Source of the DNA: Phycomyces blakesleeanus NRRL 1555(-)
Lineage: Eukaryota; Mucoromycota; Mucoromycetes; Mucorales; Phycomycetaceae
Direction of reading: 5' to 3'
Assembly: GCF_001638985.1 (NCBI RefSeq)
Contig: NW_017265191.1
Coordinates: forward strand, 124,001-188,000
Length of the DNA stretch: 64,000 nucleotides
The notes beneath the pieces are model-generated. The model was not told the DNA's origin and searched no databases. It saw only the letters and a program-made list of their open reading frames with translations. The stretch's first letter is position 1; each line of letters starts with the position of its first letter. The translations under genes were made by a program, and so were the position numbers. Below are positions 22,608-35,077 of the stretch, piece after piece.

Positions 22608-25600
22608 TTATGCCTTTCTACCCTTGCGACTTGGCATCATTCTGGAGGCTGCGCTTGTGGTTGGAGTTGGCCGACCGGTGCTTGTAGAAGGACGAGCAGC
22701 ATTGGGTCCCGAAATAGTACCGTTGGATCCGCCTGAACCTCCTATACTTATTCTTCTGAATCCCATAGTAATATCTTCTCTAATACTACCTTGGCGAGAA
22801 GGCCCGGTAGGGGCTATACTGCTTGAGCCAGATGCAATTCCGGAACGTAACTTGCGTGATCTGAATGCATTGGTATTCGAAATAGAGTGTAGTGCTAAGT
22901 ATTTTGATATTAGTATTATAACCAAAATTTTCAATCACATTAAAGTCATTTTAACAAGATAACAAATAGTAAAATCACATACCCTGACGTCTTTGCCTTT
23001 CGTGTCTTGCCTGTACGTTTTTGAAATGTTGTAAGAGCTCTTGATATTTAATTACAGGCTCTTCGCTCTGTTTAGAGCTTGCACTGCTACTGGCTTTAAT
23101 GTTTTGTCTTTTTGGGACTTCAGTAGAAACAGTCGGGGGACTATATATATATATACAGACAAGCTTATATTAAGTAAAAATTCGTAAAGATATTTGAAAG
23201 CTGGAGGTTAGCACGAAAAAAGTCTTACTTCTTTGGCATTCCATGCAAAAACCCAAGTGATGATACACTACTCAATCTGTTACGAAGAGTAGAGAATGCT
23301 GATGACTGTGGAAGCAGCATTAAAATTCCGTAGAGACATTTGTACAAATACGGATGTTTTTCTGGCTCCAGTAATTGGAGACGTAAATCTATAAAGAAAA
23401 AGGAGTGTAAGTTTGTTTGATTTTATGATCTGCAATATTTTTTATACACACAGGTAAACACTGGAGACTCAAGGAGTTGAACAAGCTTATCAACTTGTAC
23501 AAGCATGCTTACAGTAATATCCATCTCTGCACTAAAAATCCCAATAAGAAAAATAAGTACAATTATTGAAAACTATGAGCAAAGCACCTACAAGACCTGG
23601 AGCATGATAGCAGCATGTTCATATGCTTGTGCCAAAAGACAAAGAGAAAATGTGGCTACAGCATTGTGGCACCACGATTTGTACAAAGCAATAAAAAGCC
23701 TTTGATTATCCTATATATTATATATATGTATGTGTGTATTGTATCATTAATACTTATTCATTGTAGATATTTCCTAAAGACCCTATTTACCTTGTTATCC
23801 AGATTTCGCAATCTTTTTCTAAGATCCGATAACTCTGATGAAGTTATTAAAATTATATTGAGCTGTTGAATCATAATACTAGCAAACTCCAGGTCCTTTT
23901 GTTAAATAGTAAAACATTAAGTCATGAAATGAGCACTTAAATAATCATATCATAGCTCTCTTTACCTCATCATTTTCTAATATGTCCGCAATTGTACAAT
24001 AAATTCGTTCGGGATCAAGACTCATGCACAGCTGACGAATAATTAAACTTCCTCTTGATTCAAGTAGGCGGCGGTCAGTACTGAATAGTAGAAGCAAATT
24101 GACCATAAAGCTTCTAAAGTACTCATGGTCCGAATGAAACGAAATTTGTGCAAGTAGCTGCAAGTCACGTCTAACAACCTAAATAATAACACAATTAAGT
24201 AAGAGTAAATCATGCCTATTCTTTGTCAATAGATTCGGTATAGTATAGATATTAAATAAATAGATAGGTAGGTAGATAATTTACTTCTTCTGATGAATCT
24301 GATAGTGTTTTTAGCAATGCTGGGAAGATACCATCATCTGAAGGCAAGATCTATAAGAGGTAGTGAATTAGATAAGCTGTTTTCAATCATTCGATTGTGA
24401 AAATGCAATTATCTTACCTTGCTAGGTGCTTTCTTATGAAGCATTAGTAGCCACTCAAGACTGGCCACACGGGTCTCTTCATGCTCATTAAGAAATTGAA
24501 GGCATAGATTGGAAACTGTTGCTTGGTAATCGAATGGATCACCCGAGATACTATGAATTCCATATCCAAAGTCAAGTCGATTTGTACGACGCAAGATGGA
24601 CAGATTGTTTCCACTATTGTGGGAGAAGTCATCCAAGTCTGTGGCTGCCATACTATGTGGACTTCCGGAAGGATCACTCATACTTGCGGAGGGTTCTGGA
24701 TATGACATAGTTGTCTCAAGGACAAGCTTCTGAAGGTTTTGGTTGGTTTCCAGCGCGTACATTCTGATTACACTGACAGGATGGGCAAGTGACGGTAAGA
24801 CAGCCTTAATAATCTTTGGAGTATACTGAATCACGATATCCTTGGCAATTACAATGAACTCATTGATCCACTGAAGAGCTGTACGTTGAATATCTTCTTC
24901 TTCTGAAGACAAATGAGGTAGAAGAATTTCGATGATCTTGCCGTACTGTACAATAACACCTTGCCCAGGTACATAGCTTCCTTTTCCGTGACCATCACTT
25001 TCTACGTCTGTAGCTTCATTATCGTCGTCGTCATTCTCAACAGCATCATTTTCCGAGGGGACTGGATGATCTTCAACCTTTTCTTCCTTCTTAACTTCCT
25101 TATCCCCTTCATCTCCTTCCTTAGCTTCAGATACGGAATCATTATGTTGCTGTTTCTCTAAGCGCGAGCTCTGTTCCTGTTTTTGCTTTTGCTTCAATCT
25201 CTGTTCCTCTTGGCGTTTCTTTCGGTTGGCTTCCAAAGTACGTCTGTATTCCGATTGCTGCTGCTGTTCACGTACTGTAGAAGCCTGTTTAATTTCATCC
25301 AAGAAGTCTGTCAATAGAGCGCTGACACCCACTCGGATGTCATTGCTTGGATCACTTAAACATTTAATAAGACCATCTAGAAACTCGGGTAAGAATGATA
25401 CCAGCTCAAGATCTGGTATAGAATCAAGAGCAGAAATCCACGACACAAGGTAATTACGTGAACTAGAGTTCAGTACGTAGATACGTTGACTGAGAAGTGG
25501 AATAAACCGAGGAAGAGAAAATGCTGTGTTTCTGGGTAAAGATGAAGGGATGACAAGCGCTTCTTGACCCTCTTCTGCGGGGTTGAGAGGTACTTGATGA

Positions 25601-26351
25601 GGTGAGACATAAGTCGTAGAAAGTTCAGCCACAATGTCTTTGATGAGACGATCAAGGAGCTCTGCTCCATTCTTTACGGTAAGCTCAGAATCTGCCGATA
25701 GCTAATAAGACAAAACAAGTTTGTGTGTATTGAAAAAAAAAAGATATTTGCTACTATAAATTTTTTTATCCAGGACAAATCAAGATAGAAATATAGGAAC
25801 CTTGCCTTGCACAATGCGTCAAAAATACTGTTGAAAAAACGCAAAACTTCTCCTTTGGCTACTTTCGCAATGTTGTACATGCTCTCACATGCGTAATAAC
25901 GCACTTTCTGGTCCTGATTATTGAAGCAGGACAGGATGGGTGGGACGATGATATCAAGGTATTGAGCGATGGCCTAGAGATCATTGAGCTATGAATAACA
26001 CAACACCTTGGCATCACAACCTTACTGGTCCAAGGGCAATGGCAGTTGCTGCTAATCCAATCAAGCCGCCGTAGCGAGCATTTGGATTGTTTGAATAAAC
26101 AAAGTCTTGCACAAGCTCATTAACGATTTGCTTGATTCTCTCTGGTGCTTTGGCATTGTCCTTGACGAGTCTATAGTAAGATGGATCAAGTGACAAATTC
26201 TCAGGATTGGTTCTCAATCTTTTCTTCTTCTTCTTCTTGTACTTTTATACGTTTAGTACCTTTCGATCTCAAGTGCGGCTGATTTTCTCTTATCATATAT
26301 TTTGTCGGTCAGTCCTTTGACTAGAGCGGCAGAGAAAATGGAAGGCTCCAT
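22608..26351 (-). CDS. VAC14: VAC14, scaffold of the PIKfyve/Fab1 lipid kinase complex
   Basis: Twelve exons (26351-26260, 26218-26026, 25973-25806, 25701-24418, 24350-24285, 24178-23966, 23895-23791, 23710-23592, 23531-23452, 23388-23229, 23140-22983, 22894-22608) give 974 aa with all phases closing. The N-terminus has [20 protein letters not shown] and HEAT-type repeats ([40 protein letters not shown]). The C-terminal Fig4/Fab1-binding region has [40 protein letters not shown] and [18 protein letters not shown], all hallmark VAC14 segments. VAC14 oligomers hold Fab1 kinase and Fig4 phosphatase on vacuole and endosome membranes and control PI(3,5)P2. An acidic, Gln/Lys-rich insertion (residues about 285-360) and a Ser/Gly-rich tail make it longer than human VAC14 (782). 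Intron 3 uses a GC donor (AAG|GCAAGG at 25805-25804), the only choice that keeps the frame. Confidence 0.95.
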
Positions 26352-28455
26352 AGCAATTAGATAAAGGAATGGAGAATCCTGACTTGAGCTGTAGTACTTT
26401 TTTGTCTGTTTATTTTTAACGCACACACGCACACACACACACAGACACACACAAGCAAAAAGTTCAAATGGACAAAAGAGTTATTGGATTAAATAATGAT
26501 TGGTTGAAGGCTGTGGATCTATTGTCACACCCAAGTTTATAAGTATGGAGATCAACTATTTTTTACTTTCTTGGTTTCATACATATTTTATTTCTTGCCT
26601 TGTTAGACGATTGTCCATGCTAACTCTATAGAGCCTCTATTTAGACTACAAAGAAAGTGTTGGATTTTGACTAAACGTTTGGCGCAATTCAGAATACTCT
26701 AGAGGTTATTAAGAAACATTTGCACTAAAAGAGCTAATATAATATTAGTTGAGAATAATGAATGACTTTGGTAGTTTAGTTTTGTAAGGATACAATCCAG
26801 ACTGCTAAAAATTATACATATAATAAAGTAAGGGTCCAAGTAATAATATAACTTTATGTGATTTGTACTTTAGCGACATTAAACCTTTATGTATCAATGA
26901 ATGTATGCATCATTAAAGGCAGGAGAAGGCAGTATATTTCTGGCATGTTCATTGTTTGTGTATTGTGTGCCCAAAATATAAAAACAATCAATAAAGTCTA
27001 GCATTGATAATAATCAATCCGCATTTACCAAAGCGGGAGGGAGAAAAATCACGGGTCTAGGAATATGTTTATTACTGTTTCTGAAGGTCTGTATTTTTTT
27101 ATGTGTATACCAGCTATCCATTTTTTCTTGCCCTATATTTTCATTAGATAGCCTGCTTATTATATCAAAGAATTTAATAAAGAAACACAACTATTCTATG
27201 AATTCGATATATCTTCAAAAGTAACATACATAATCCTTTGATCCCCAGACATAGTTGTATCCCAATATATATTTTTTTAGCTTATTTTATGCCTTGCAAA
27301 GGGGTTTTCCTTATAAATCATTTCAAGCCAAACCTCAAGTGTTTACAAGATTTTAACTGCTATGCAATACTCGACTTTTGGTCCAATATACTATACACTA
27401 CAATGGAGCGCTTGGGAATAACATTACTTACCCATAACTTTGGTTCAATGATCTGAAATAGATATAGAATCGAGTCCTTACCGAGTAATTACACAGATAT
27501 ATAATACATAACGGAGAGTGTAAAAAGCACTTGGTTAATTCTAAGTAGATTTGTTAGCAAATATTAAGATCTTACTATTTTTCTTCTTTACATGCTTCTT
27601 CTATTCTTTTCGCGTCAGCCAAAACTGAGTTTTCGGAATGGATAAAAAAAAAGAAATTTATAGAATCCCAACCAAGTATTGTAAACTTACATAACCACTA
27701 ATATCTTGTCTGCACAAATTAACAAAGGAATATAACCATGACTTTAGCTTTATTACACATCTACTTTTACTATATACTCTGTATTAACACACGCAGATAT
27801 ATATGCGTACTTTTGTGTATATATTACACGCAAAATTTTAAAACTTGAAGCCAAACAGCGAATATAGAAACGGTGTATGGATATAGATCATTACAAGCAG
27901 TTTGAATACATTGTGGTATAATTATTAGAGGAGTTCAATGTCCTCTATACTAAAACAGAAAGAGCATAAATGCGTTGCTTCCTTCTATTCGTTCCTGAGT
28001 AAGTTGCCTGATTCTCAAGGCAAAGATGATGCCAGAACCACTTACTCATACACACATATATATATATCTTACGCCGCTTTAAAATTGAATACAGCTCAGG
28101 TACCTTTTTCCAAAGCTGTAATGAGAAAAGCAGTAAATGACGTAGGGATGATAGCCGAAAACACTACTTCTTTTGTATGAGACAGAAAAATGAAATTAAA
28201 AAAATGGTAAAGTTACTGCATCTATCAAAGACTTCAAGGCACAAAACTCAATAATTCTGTTAATGACAGGGGGGCTGTGCACACTCGTACAATGTCTATT
28301 CACGGCTAAATAATGCGTGTCAGAATCACGCGTCTTTTGCTCACATCAAAGTGATACAGAGTCGAGATATGGAGGTTTTTGGCCTATAGTGTAGATATTT
28401 ATCCTATGACGCAGCGACATGTGTTTGCTAGTGAGCAAATTAAAATTTAAAATCT
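26352..28455. other. Intergenic between VAC14 and IF1
   Basis: Divergent promoter region. A CA/TG microsatellite lies at about 26425-26450 near the VAC14 start. One 80-codon ATG frame at 27938-28180 (+), starting MSSILKQKEHKCVASF, has no known relative; I do not call it a gene. The rest is AT-rich. Confidence 0.4.
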
Positions 28456-28463
28456 TATATAAA
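28456..28463 (+). promoter_or_regulatory. Putative TATA box of IF1 gene
   Basis: TATATAAAG lies about 45 bp upstream of the IF1 start codon, at the right distance for a compact core promoter. Supported by position only. Confidence 0.35.
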
Positions 28464-28505
28464 GACTCGAATTAATGGATTACTTATCTTTATCTTTATA
28501 AAAAA

Positions 28506-28834
28506 ATGTTTGCTAAATCTGCCCTTCGTATCTCTTCCCGTTCCATTGTTGCCCGTCGTGGTATTCAGACCACTCGCGTTGCCAAGACCGAGGGTGCTAT
28601 CAACACCTCCCGTGGTGGTTTCAGTGACAAGGAGAAGGCTGTCGAGAACCAGTGGGCCTACACTCACGTAAGTTATATATATACATACATCTTTCAGTAG
28701 CTTATTCTAATACCCCAAAACAGGATGCCGAGAAGCTCAAGAAGTTGCGTGAGACCTTGGCTTTGACCGAAAAGCATACCGCTGAATTGAAGAAGCATCT
28801 CGATGAGTTCGAGCAGTCTATTGTTAAGAAGTAA
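28506..28834 (+). CDS. INH1: Mitochondrial F1F0-ATPase inhibitor IF1
   Basis: Two exons (28506-28667, 28724-28834) give 90 aa. The N-terminus is a mitochondrial presequence rich in Arg, Ser and Ala (FAKSALRISSRSIVARRGIQ). GAINTSRGGFSDKEKAVENQ is the inhibitory segment of the IATP family, and the remainder (AEKLKKLRETLALTEKHTAE) is the helical dimerisation region with a charged heptad pattern. IF1 binds F1 when matrix pH falls and stops ATP hydrolysis by the reversed synthase. Length matches fungal Inh1 (about 85). Codons are strongly C-ending (GCC, ACC, AAG) compared with neighbours, which suggests high expression. It is convergent with the D-amino-acid oxidase gene, with about 330 bp between them. 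Confidence 0.95.
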
Positions 28835-29164
28835 ATCCCTTGCACACCGCATTTCTTGTACATTATACTCTCTATATCTCTATCTCTTTCTCCCAAAAAC
28901 AAAAAAGACTTTATACTACATAAAACCGAAGACAACCGATTTGTTATAATTTATCATTTATAATTTTTGGCTTTTTATTTATTTATTTATTGTATTTTGA
29001 TCTTCAGGGTAACCCCTTATCGGATACATTAATTTGTTGTTGTTGTTGTTGTTGTTATTGTTGTTGTTATTATTGGTGGTGTTGTTTGACGAGATTACTT
29101 TCCAGAAGCTCAATATGACCTCGAAGTAGTACAGTGACTGACTAAGACTAAAATAGTTGATTAT
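28835..29164. other. Convergent intergenic with (TTG)n tract
   Basis: 3' flanks of IF1 (+) and D-amino-acid oxidase (-). A TTG/GTT trinucleotide microsatellite runs from about 29035 to 29086 with three interruptions. No gene. Confidence 0.6.
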
Positions 29165-30767
29165 TTAGAGCTTGGAGAGAAGGCCAGTCTTGTCGTTCAA
29201 AAGCTTTACAACTAATGCGCTAGAACCCCAGCTAGATTGATAGCCTAGTATATTATCAAATATTCAAGTAAGTTGTGTGGATCAAAGAGCGTAAGTAAAA
29301 ATAAGTAGCCAATAATACGTACCGTGAGAACTGTGGCCATAGTTGTGGCAAACTGTGTACTTTTTACCATTGGGAAGGTCTATGATTGATGATATAAGTA
29401 CATGTAGAGGACAAACAAGGGATATACTTACAGCGAGACTCCTTCTCAATACGAATTCCACCCTTGCGTCCAGGTCTGAAACCAACGTTAACAGAGACAA
29501 TATCAAATGCTTCGGGTCCCTTGCCATGGGTGATGTCAGGATAAAGGTTGCAGCAGTTCTTGAGTATTGTCTTGGTCAATTCAGCATCAGGCTTAGGATC
29601 TTTGTTTACCAAGTCCATGGTACCACCACAGATAACGTTTCCATCAGCACGAGGGATGATATAAGTGAAATATCCATCACCTAAAAAAAACAAAGCGAAA
29701 CAAAAAATGGATTCAGAATGCAAAAAATATATGGGATTATATAGAGTATATGCTTTTGAATTTTACCATCACGATAGAACTGTTGCTTAACGTGGGGAGC
29801 GCGAACGAGGACAGTCTGACCACGAAGAGTGTACATATTATCATCCAAAACATCCTTCAGGTCGCGGGCACCCATAGCAGTACAGTTGATCAGAGTATCT
29901 GCATCCTTGTATTTTTCCATTACTTCTTGGAGACTTTCAAAGCTACCTCTTTCGAGGCGACCTCCAAGACTCTCAAGAGTGCGAACCAACCATGCGAGAT
30001 AGGTAGGAACACTTGTAGTGACTATGAAGAATAAAATGAGTCACTTTGTTAAAACAAAAAATTCTATCGCCGATAAAAACAATACTCACACGATACAAAA
30101 CGGAAACCAAATGCTGTTCCCTCAGGCAGTAAATCCTTAGGAATCTCTTTGAACTATAAAAAGATGAATTAAAGTTGGCCCTATTGATTTCCCACAAGAA
30201 AAAAAATAGTACACAAACTTACCTCTGCATAGTGATCACGAACCCACAGGCTGTCCTGTCCGGGCATATCTGGTAGGTCATTGTACTGAAGACCGGGGCA
30301 ATACATCACACCGGCAGAGAAATCTTCGTTTGCCAACCGTTTGAATTCTTTGAGTGTGTATCTGTCGATTGCTAAAAGAAAAGAAAAAAATCAGAAATCG
30401 AAATTAAGATCAAAATCAAGATCGAAATCAAAATCAAGTCAATGAAAGTCTATGTATGGCATTTTTTTTTTTTTTTACTTTTAAATATTCTACATTACCT
30501 TGAAGGCGCTTATCAGTGCTGGTAGCAAAGCTGAGAACGGAAGCACCAGCCCAAGGCGAAGTGTATTCGTGAGACATGTCACCGGGAATATGCTTGCCAA
30601 CGACTACAACATTTTTGTGACCATTGCGCAAAAGCATGATGGCTGTAGTGAGACCACTAACACCAGCACCTAAATCGATTGATTAATTAATTAATATTAA
30701 TTAATATGTGGCTGTATTATTATTTGTTGACTTATAGAATCTTACCGAGAACAACAACACCAGGCAT
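29165..30767 (-). CDS. D-amino-acid oxidase family flavoenzyme, peroxisomal (PTS1)
   Basis: Eight exons (30767-30746, 30669-30499, 30371-30223, 30153-30090, 30021-29767, 29680-29432, 29379-29323, 29244-29165) give 348 aa, the usual length. It opens with the FAD dinucleotide-binding motif VVVLGAGVSGLTTA (residues 4-17). GDMSHEYTSPWAGASV, INCTAMGARDL, FTYIIPRADGNVICGG and VCHNYGHSSHG (near the C-terminus, close to the DAO signature) follow. The enzyme oxidises D-amino acids to 2-oxo acids, ammonia and hydrogen peroxide. The last three residues are SKL, a perfect type 1 peroxisomal targeting signal, which fits peroxide production. Whether it prefers neutral D-amino acids or D-aspartate cannot be told from sequence by eye. 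Confidence 0.94.
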
Positions 30768-32611
30768 GATTTAGGTAGGTAGAAAGAAGAAAGAAAATAA
30801 ATGTAAGGCGCCAACCAAATTTGATATTTTTTTCAGCATTTTTATACAGCACAAGCCTAGTTTCCAGGAGAGAACTGTTACACCAGATTGTCCGGTATGA
30901 TTTTACCGCACAGCATACGTCCGATCCATGCCTATCCATTTGAGATAAATAAAAAATAAACTGCTACCCATACAAATGGTGATCTTTTATCCATTCTGGG
31001 GTTGAGGAACATTAACCAAAACGGGGAGCAAGTGACTGCTGTTCTGACAGCTGGTACAAATCAAAAAGTCAATCTATTGTTGTGTTTCAAGCAAACATCT
31101 TGGAGAAACCAAGAGATGCTACACATACAAGAGCATGTATAATAAAGTTGGTTTAAGGAGCCAATTGAGATACAGGATAAAAACTACTCATGAGCTAAAC
31201 CTTTTAAATGATAACGGATGATAAAAAAAGGTGTATTGAGTAACCAAGACTTGTTTTTTGAAATTTAAACACGACTTTGTGGGTAAAGATAAGTCGGATA
31301 CAGGATTAATACCCTCTTTCTTGTTTAGATAGCAAGTCTATCAGCTCGCTCCGAGAAAATCCATTATTTCAAACCGCCAGTCAGTAAATAAAGTAATTCA
31401 GATCCTCAGATAACATTTAATACTAGGCTGTCCTGGCAAGAAATCATGATTTATTAACATTACATATTGCATGTTTCTTTGAATATAATCCCACTGTAAT
31501 TATAGATATAGCACTAGCACAATAGTCATTTCACGCCAAACATTCTGTAAATATTGTGATTTAAAGTGTTTAAAAGGAACCAAAAGGATCTAAAGGTGGC
31601 GTTCTTGTGGAACATCTAGGCTGCCTTTTAACACAGTACGCAAACTGGTAATTAGCCAAAGATAATAAAGAGGATTTATTATAATTTGCCTATAAAAAAA
31701 CACCCCTTCTCCCACATTTATCTCTAGTCCAAGCGCTGTCATTATTGGTTCATAGTAAATTTTTGCTGCTTTTTATACTGATCTATTGAGAATCGAATGT
31801 TAATTCTTTTGCTTTATATATTTCCCACTTTCTTTCTAGCTCAATTGTCTTCTTCTAGTCAGTGTATAAAACAGACACATTTTATAAATGCTTAGAATTG
31901 AAATTCTAAAATGCAGTAAAACGACTGGGCAATGGTCAGTTAAAGTACCGCCTCTTTTCTTTTTACGTCAGAGGCATAGAATGACGCAGTGAATGAATGA
32001 ATTCATCTGTTCACCTTTCTCTTCCTCTTGTTCTTGTACCGCCCACTTGCCCTTGAGAAAGGTAAATTTCGTTTCTCGTCCTATGAAAGAGTCGTCTTCC
32101 TCTCTTTTCCCGTATATACCTGCTACTTCTGGTTCCTGTCTATCGTCAGACGTCCCATCCTCTGTCTGAGTCCTTCATACGCGAAAATATTGGTGTGATC
32201 GCAACTGATGAACAAAAAAAAAGAACCTGTGTTTCTTGGTCATCATTACTTTCTGACGTGTCATTGCTTGTTTTATTGCCACGGTGTTGATCCTTTCCCT
32301 TTTTACTTTTCTATACTCTCCCTATTGATCTATAATTCCAAAGATGTGCTACGCCTCATAGAATCTTCCTTTTTCTTCTTCTTTTTCCTTCTTTTTATTA
32401 TCATTTCATCATTCACTTCATCACTTTCTTAACAATCATCTTGTGTGAGGAGGATTCTGGATACACGGAGGAAAAGGAATACCAAAAATACGTGCATGTC
32501 ATTCGGGACCAGAGAGAGAATGAGAAACTTTCATTGTGGTCGCGCCTACGTCCTTACTAAACTTTCGGTGATATCCCTTCTTTTACCCCTCTCCAGTTCT
32601 TATATACAACA
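30768..32611. other. Divergent promoter region, D-amino-acid oxidase / SUB2
   Basis: 1.8 kb between two divergent genes. The last 600 bp before SUB2 are pyrimidine-rich (CTTTTCTTTT, CTCTTTTC), which is common upstream of highly expressed fungal genes. No gene is visible. The open frames at 32208-32432 and 32445-32792 (+) are pyrimidine-tract translations or overlap SUB2 out of frame. Confidence 0.4.
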
Positions 32612-34086
32612 ATGTCTGCTGCCGACCACACCGACGATCTTATCGATTACGATGAAGAAGAGGAACATATTGTTCAACCCAAGACAACCCACAACGAGCC
32701 GGAAACAACCGGTGCAGATGACGAGTCAAAGAAGGACAAGAAAGGTTCCTATGTTGGTATTCATTCTACTGGTTTCCGTGATTTCTTGCTGAAGCCTGAA
32801 TTGTTGAGAAGTATTGTTGACTGTGGTTTCGAGCATCCATCTGAAGGTAAAAAAAAACTATCCGCCAAATACTCGGTTTCAATCGACAATCGACAATTCA
32901 AAATCTACGAACACGTTGAACTAACACAAGACAAATCACCAATTCATAGTTCAGCAAGAGTGCATTCCTCAGTCTATCCTCGGCATGGATGTAATTTGCC
33001 AGGCTAAGTCTGGTATGGGTAAGACTGCTGTGTTTGTGCTGGCCACCCTCCAGCAGATTGAACCCGTCGACGGTGACGTATCTGTTGTTGTCCTCTGCCA
33101 CACCCGTGAGTTGGCTTTCCAGATCAAGAACGAGTACGCACGTTTCTCAAAGTATCTCCCCGAGATCCGCACCGAAGTGTTTTACGGAGGTGTACCTATG
33201 ACCAAGGATGTAGAAACCCTGAAAGATAAGACCAAGTGCCCTCACATCCTCGTCGGTACTCCTGGCCGTGTACTTGCCCTTGTGCGTGACAAGTATCTCA
33301 AGCTGGGAAATGTTAAGCATTTCGTCCTCGATGAATGTGACAAAATGCTTGAGCAGTTGGGTATGTACAAACAACGTGTATTACAAAAACAACGTTGATC
33401 ATTAATACAATACAAACGTAGATATGCGTAGAGATGTTCAGGATATCTTCAGATCTACCCCCCACCACAAGCAAGTCATGATGTTCTCTGCTACTCTTGC
33501 AAAAGAGATGCGCCCAGTGTGCAAGAAGTTTATGCAGAACCCTCTTGAGATTTATGTCGATGACGAAGCCAAGTTGACTCTCCACGGTCTCCAGCAGTTT
33601 TATATCAAAATGGATGAGCGTGAGAAAAACCGAAAACTCAATGAGCTTCTTGATACTCTCGAGTTCAACCAGGTCTGCATCTTTGTGCGGTCCGTTCCTC
33701 GCGCCAATGAACTTAACCGTATTTTGACTGACTGCAACTTCCCCAGTATCTGTATTCATTCCCAGATGAGCCAAGACGAGCGTATCAAGCGTTACAAGTC
33801 ATTCAAGGACTTTGAGAAGCGTATTATGGTAGCTACTGATATCTTCGGTCGTGGTATTGATATCGAACGTGTCAATATTGTTATAAACTATGACATGCCC
33901 GACAGCGCCGATACTTACCTTCATCGCGTGGGTCGTGCTGGTCGTTTTGGTACCAAGGGTCTTGGCATCACCTTTGTATCGGATGACAAGGATTCAGAGA
34001 TCCTCAATGCTGTCCAGAGTCGCTTCGAGATCAACATTGTGCCATTGCCCGAAGACATCGACATCAATACCTACATGACTTCTTAA
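32612..34086 (+). CDS. SUB2: DEAD-box RNA helicase Sub2/UAP56
   Basis: Three exons (32612-32846, 32950-33360, 33422-34086) give 436 aa (yeast Sub2 is 446). The N-terminus is acidic ([13 protein letters not shown]). All motifs are seen: Q motif region ([20 protein letters not shown]), motif [14 protein letters not shown]-like [17 protein letters not shown], motif II DECD in place of DEAD, SAT ([13 protein letters not shown]), and motif [16 protein letters not shown] plus KSGMGKT identifies UAP56/DDX39B. The protein drives spliceosome assembly (U2 recruitment) and, in TREX, mRNA export from the nucleus. Codon use favours C-ending codons, consistent with strong expression. Confidence 0.97.
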
Positions 34087-34918
34087 ACAAAGTGCAATCG
34101 TCTTTCAAATAAATAAGTTTGGTCCATCTTTGTGTTCTATTTGATTACAGCTTTCAAATAATTTTTGATTATAAAAATAGAAATAAAACTACTTGTACAT
34201 GTCGACCGAAAGTGTCTGCTGTATTTTGAATAACCACAATTAGGGTACTGATAGTATGTTGTTATTATAGAGAAAAAAAAACTCATTAAAAAGGTATGAA
34301 ATACACTTAGAATGAATAAAAGTCTTGTGGATATTCGTAGCTCTATGTGTATGTATGTATATATATATGTGTGCTACAAACATGGTTTTGGTTGGTTTTA
34401 ATGTTGGATATGTATAGTATTTTATAAATATAATCTTTTCAAATGACTATTTGATTAAAATTCAATAACACCTTGTTAATACTCAATTTTTTTTGATTCT
34501 TATATCTATATCAAAAGATACTCAAAGTACTATTTTTTTTTTGAAAATAAAATATCATTTGCAGTAGTGTTTGGATCTTAGCTCAACACTTGTTCAGTTT
34601 AACATAATTGCTCTCACACAGTCATAATACCAGAAAGTGTGGTAAGCTAATCTATCTAATCAAATTGAAATTATTAAGAGCTATTAACGTTTAAATGATG
34701 CCATTAATTGAAACCCCAAGACATATGCTCTTTCCGAGTAAATATCAGCTCTACCTTTGATTTCTCATACGGGGAGAAAATATGAATTTTGCGTCAGGTC
34801 TTTAAACAAGCCATATTGAAAGAGTTTTTTAATGAGCCCTTTGAGCAATATCTTTCTTTATATTAAATTTAGGATCCAAAATTTAAAGCTATACTTTATA
34901 GAAATTATTCTCTTGATA
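34087..34918. other. Intergenic between SUB2 and the Fanzor-bearing element
   Basis: SUB2 3' flank followed by AT-rich DNA without coding signal. It ends at the TA dinucleotide that borders the left terminal inverted repeat of the mobile element. Confidence 0.4.
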
Positions 34919-35077
34919 TACAGTAAAACACACTATACAAGTCGGACAATTCGAGAATACAAGGCGTATTTCAATATTGTTTAAATAATAATAGAAAATA
35001 ACAAGTCAGTACACCTAATGCGTAGAACATTTGAGATAAAATTTACACTATAAGGATGTAGGAAGGAGTTATATCAA

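Noticed and set aside
22585..22962. 125-codon plus-strand frame opposite the VAC14 tail
   Set aside because: Antisense shadow of the Ser/Gly-rich last exon of VAC14.
27938..28180. 80-codon ATG frame upstream of IF1
   Set aside because: No family resemblance, includes translated TA repeats, and no splice or neighbour support.
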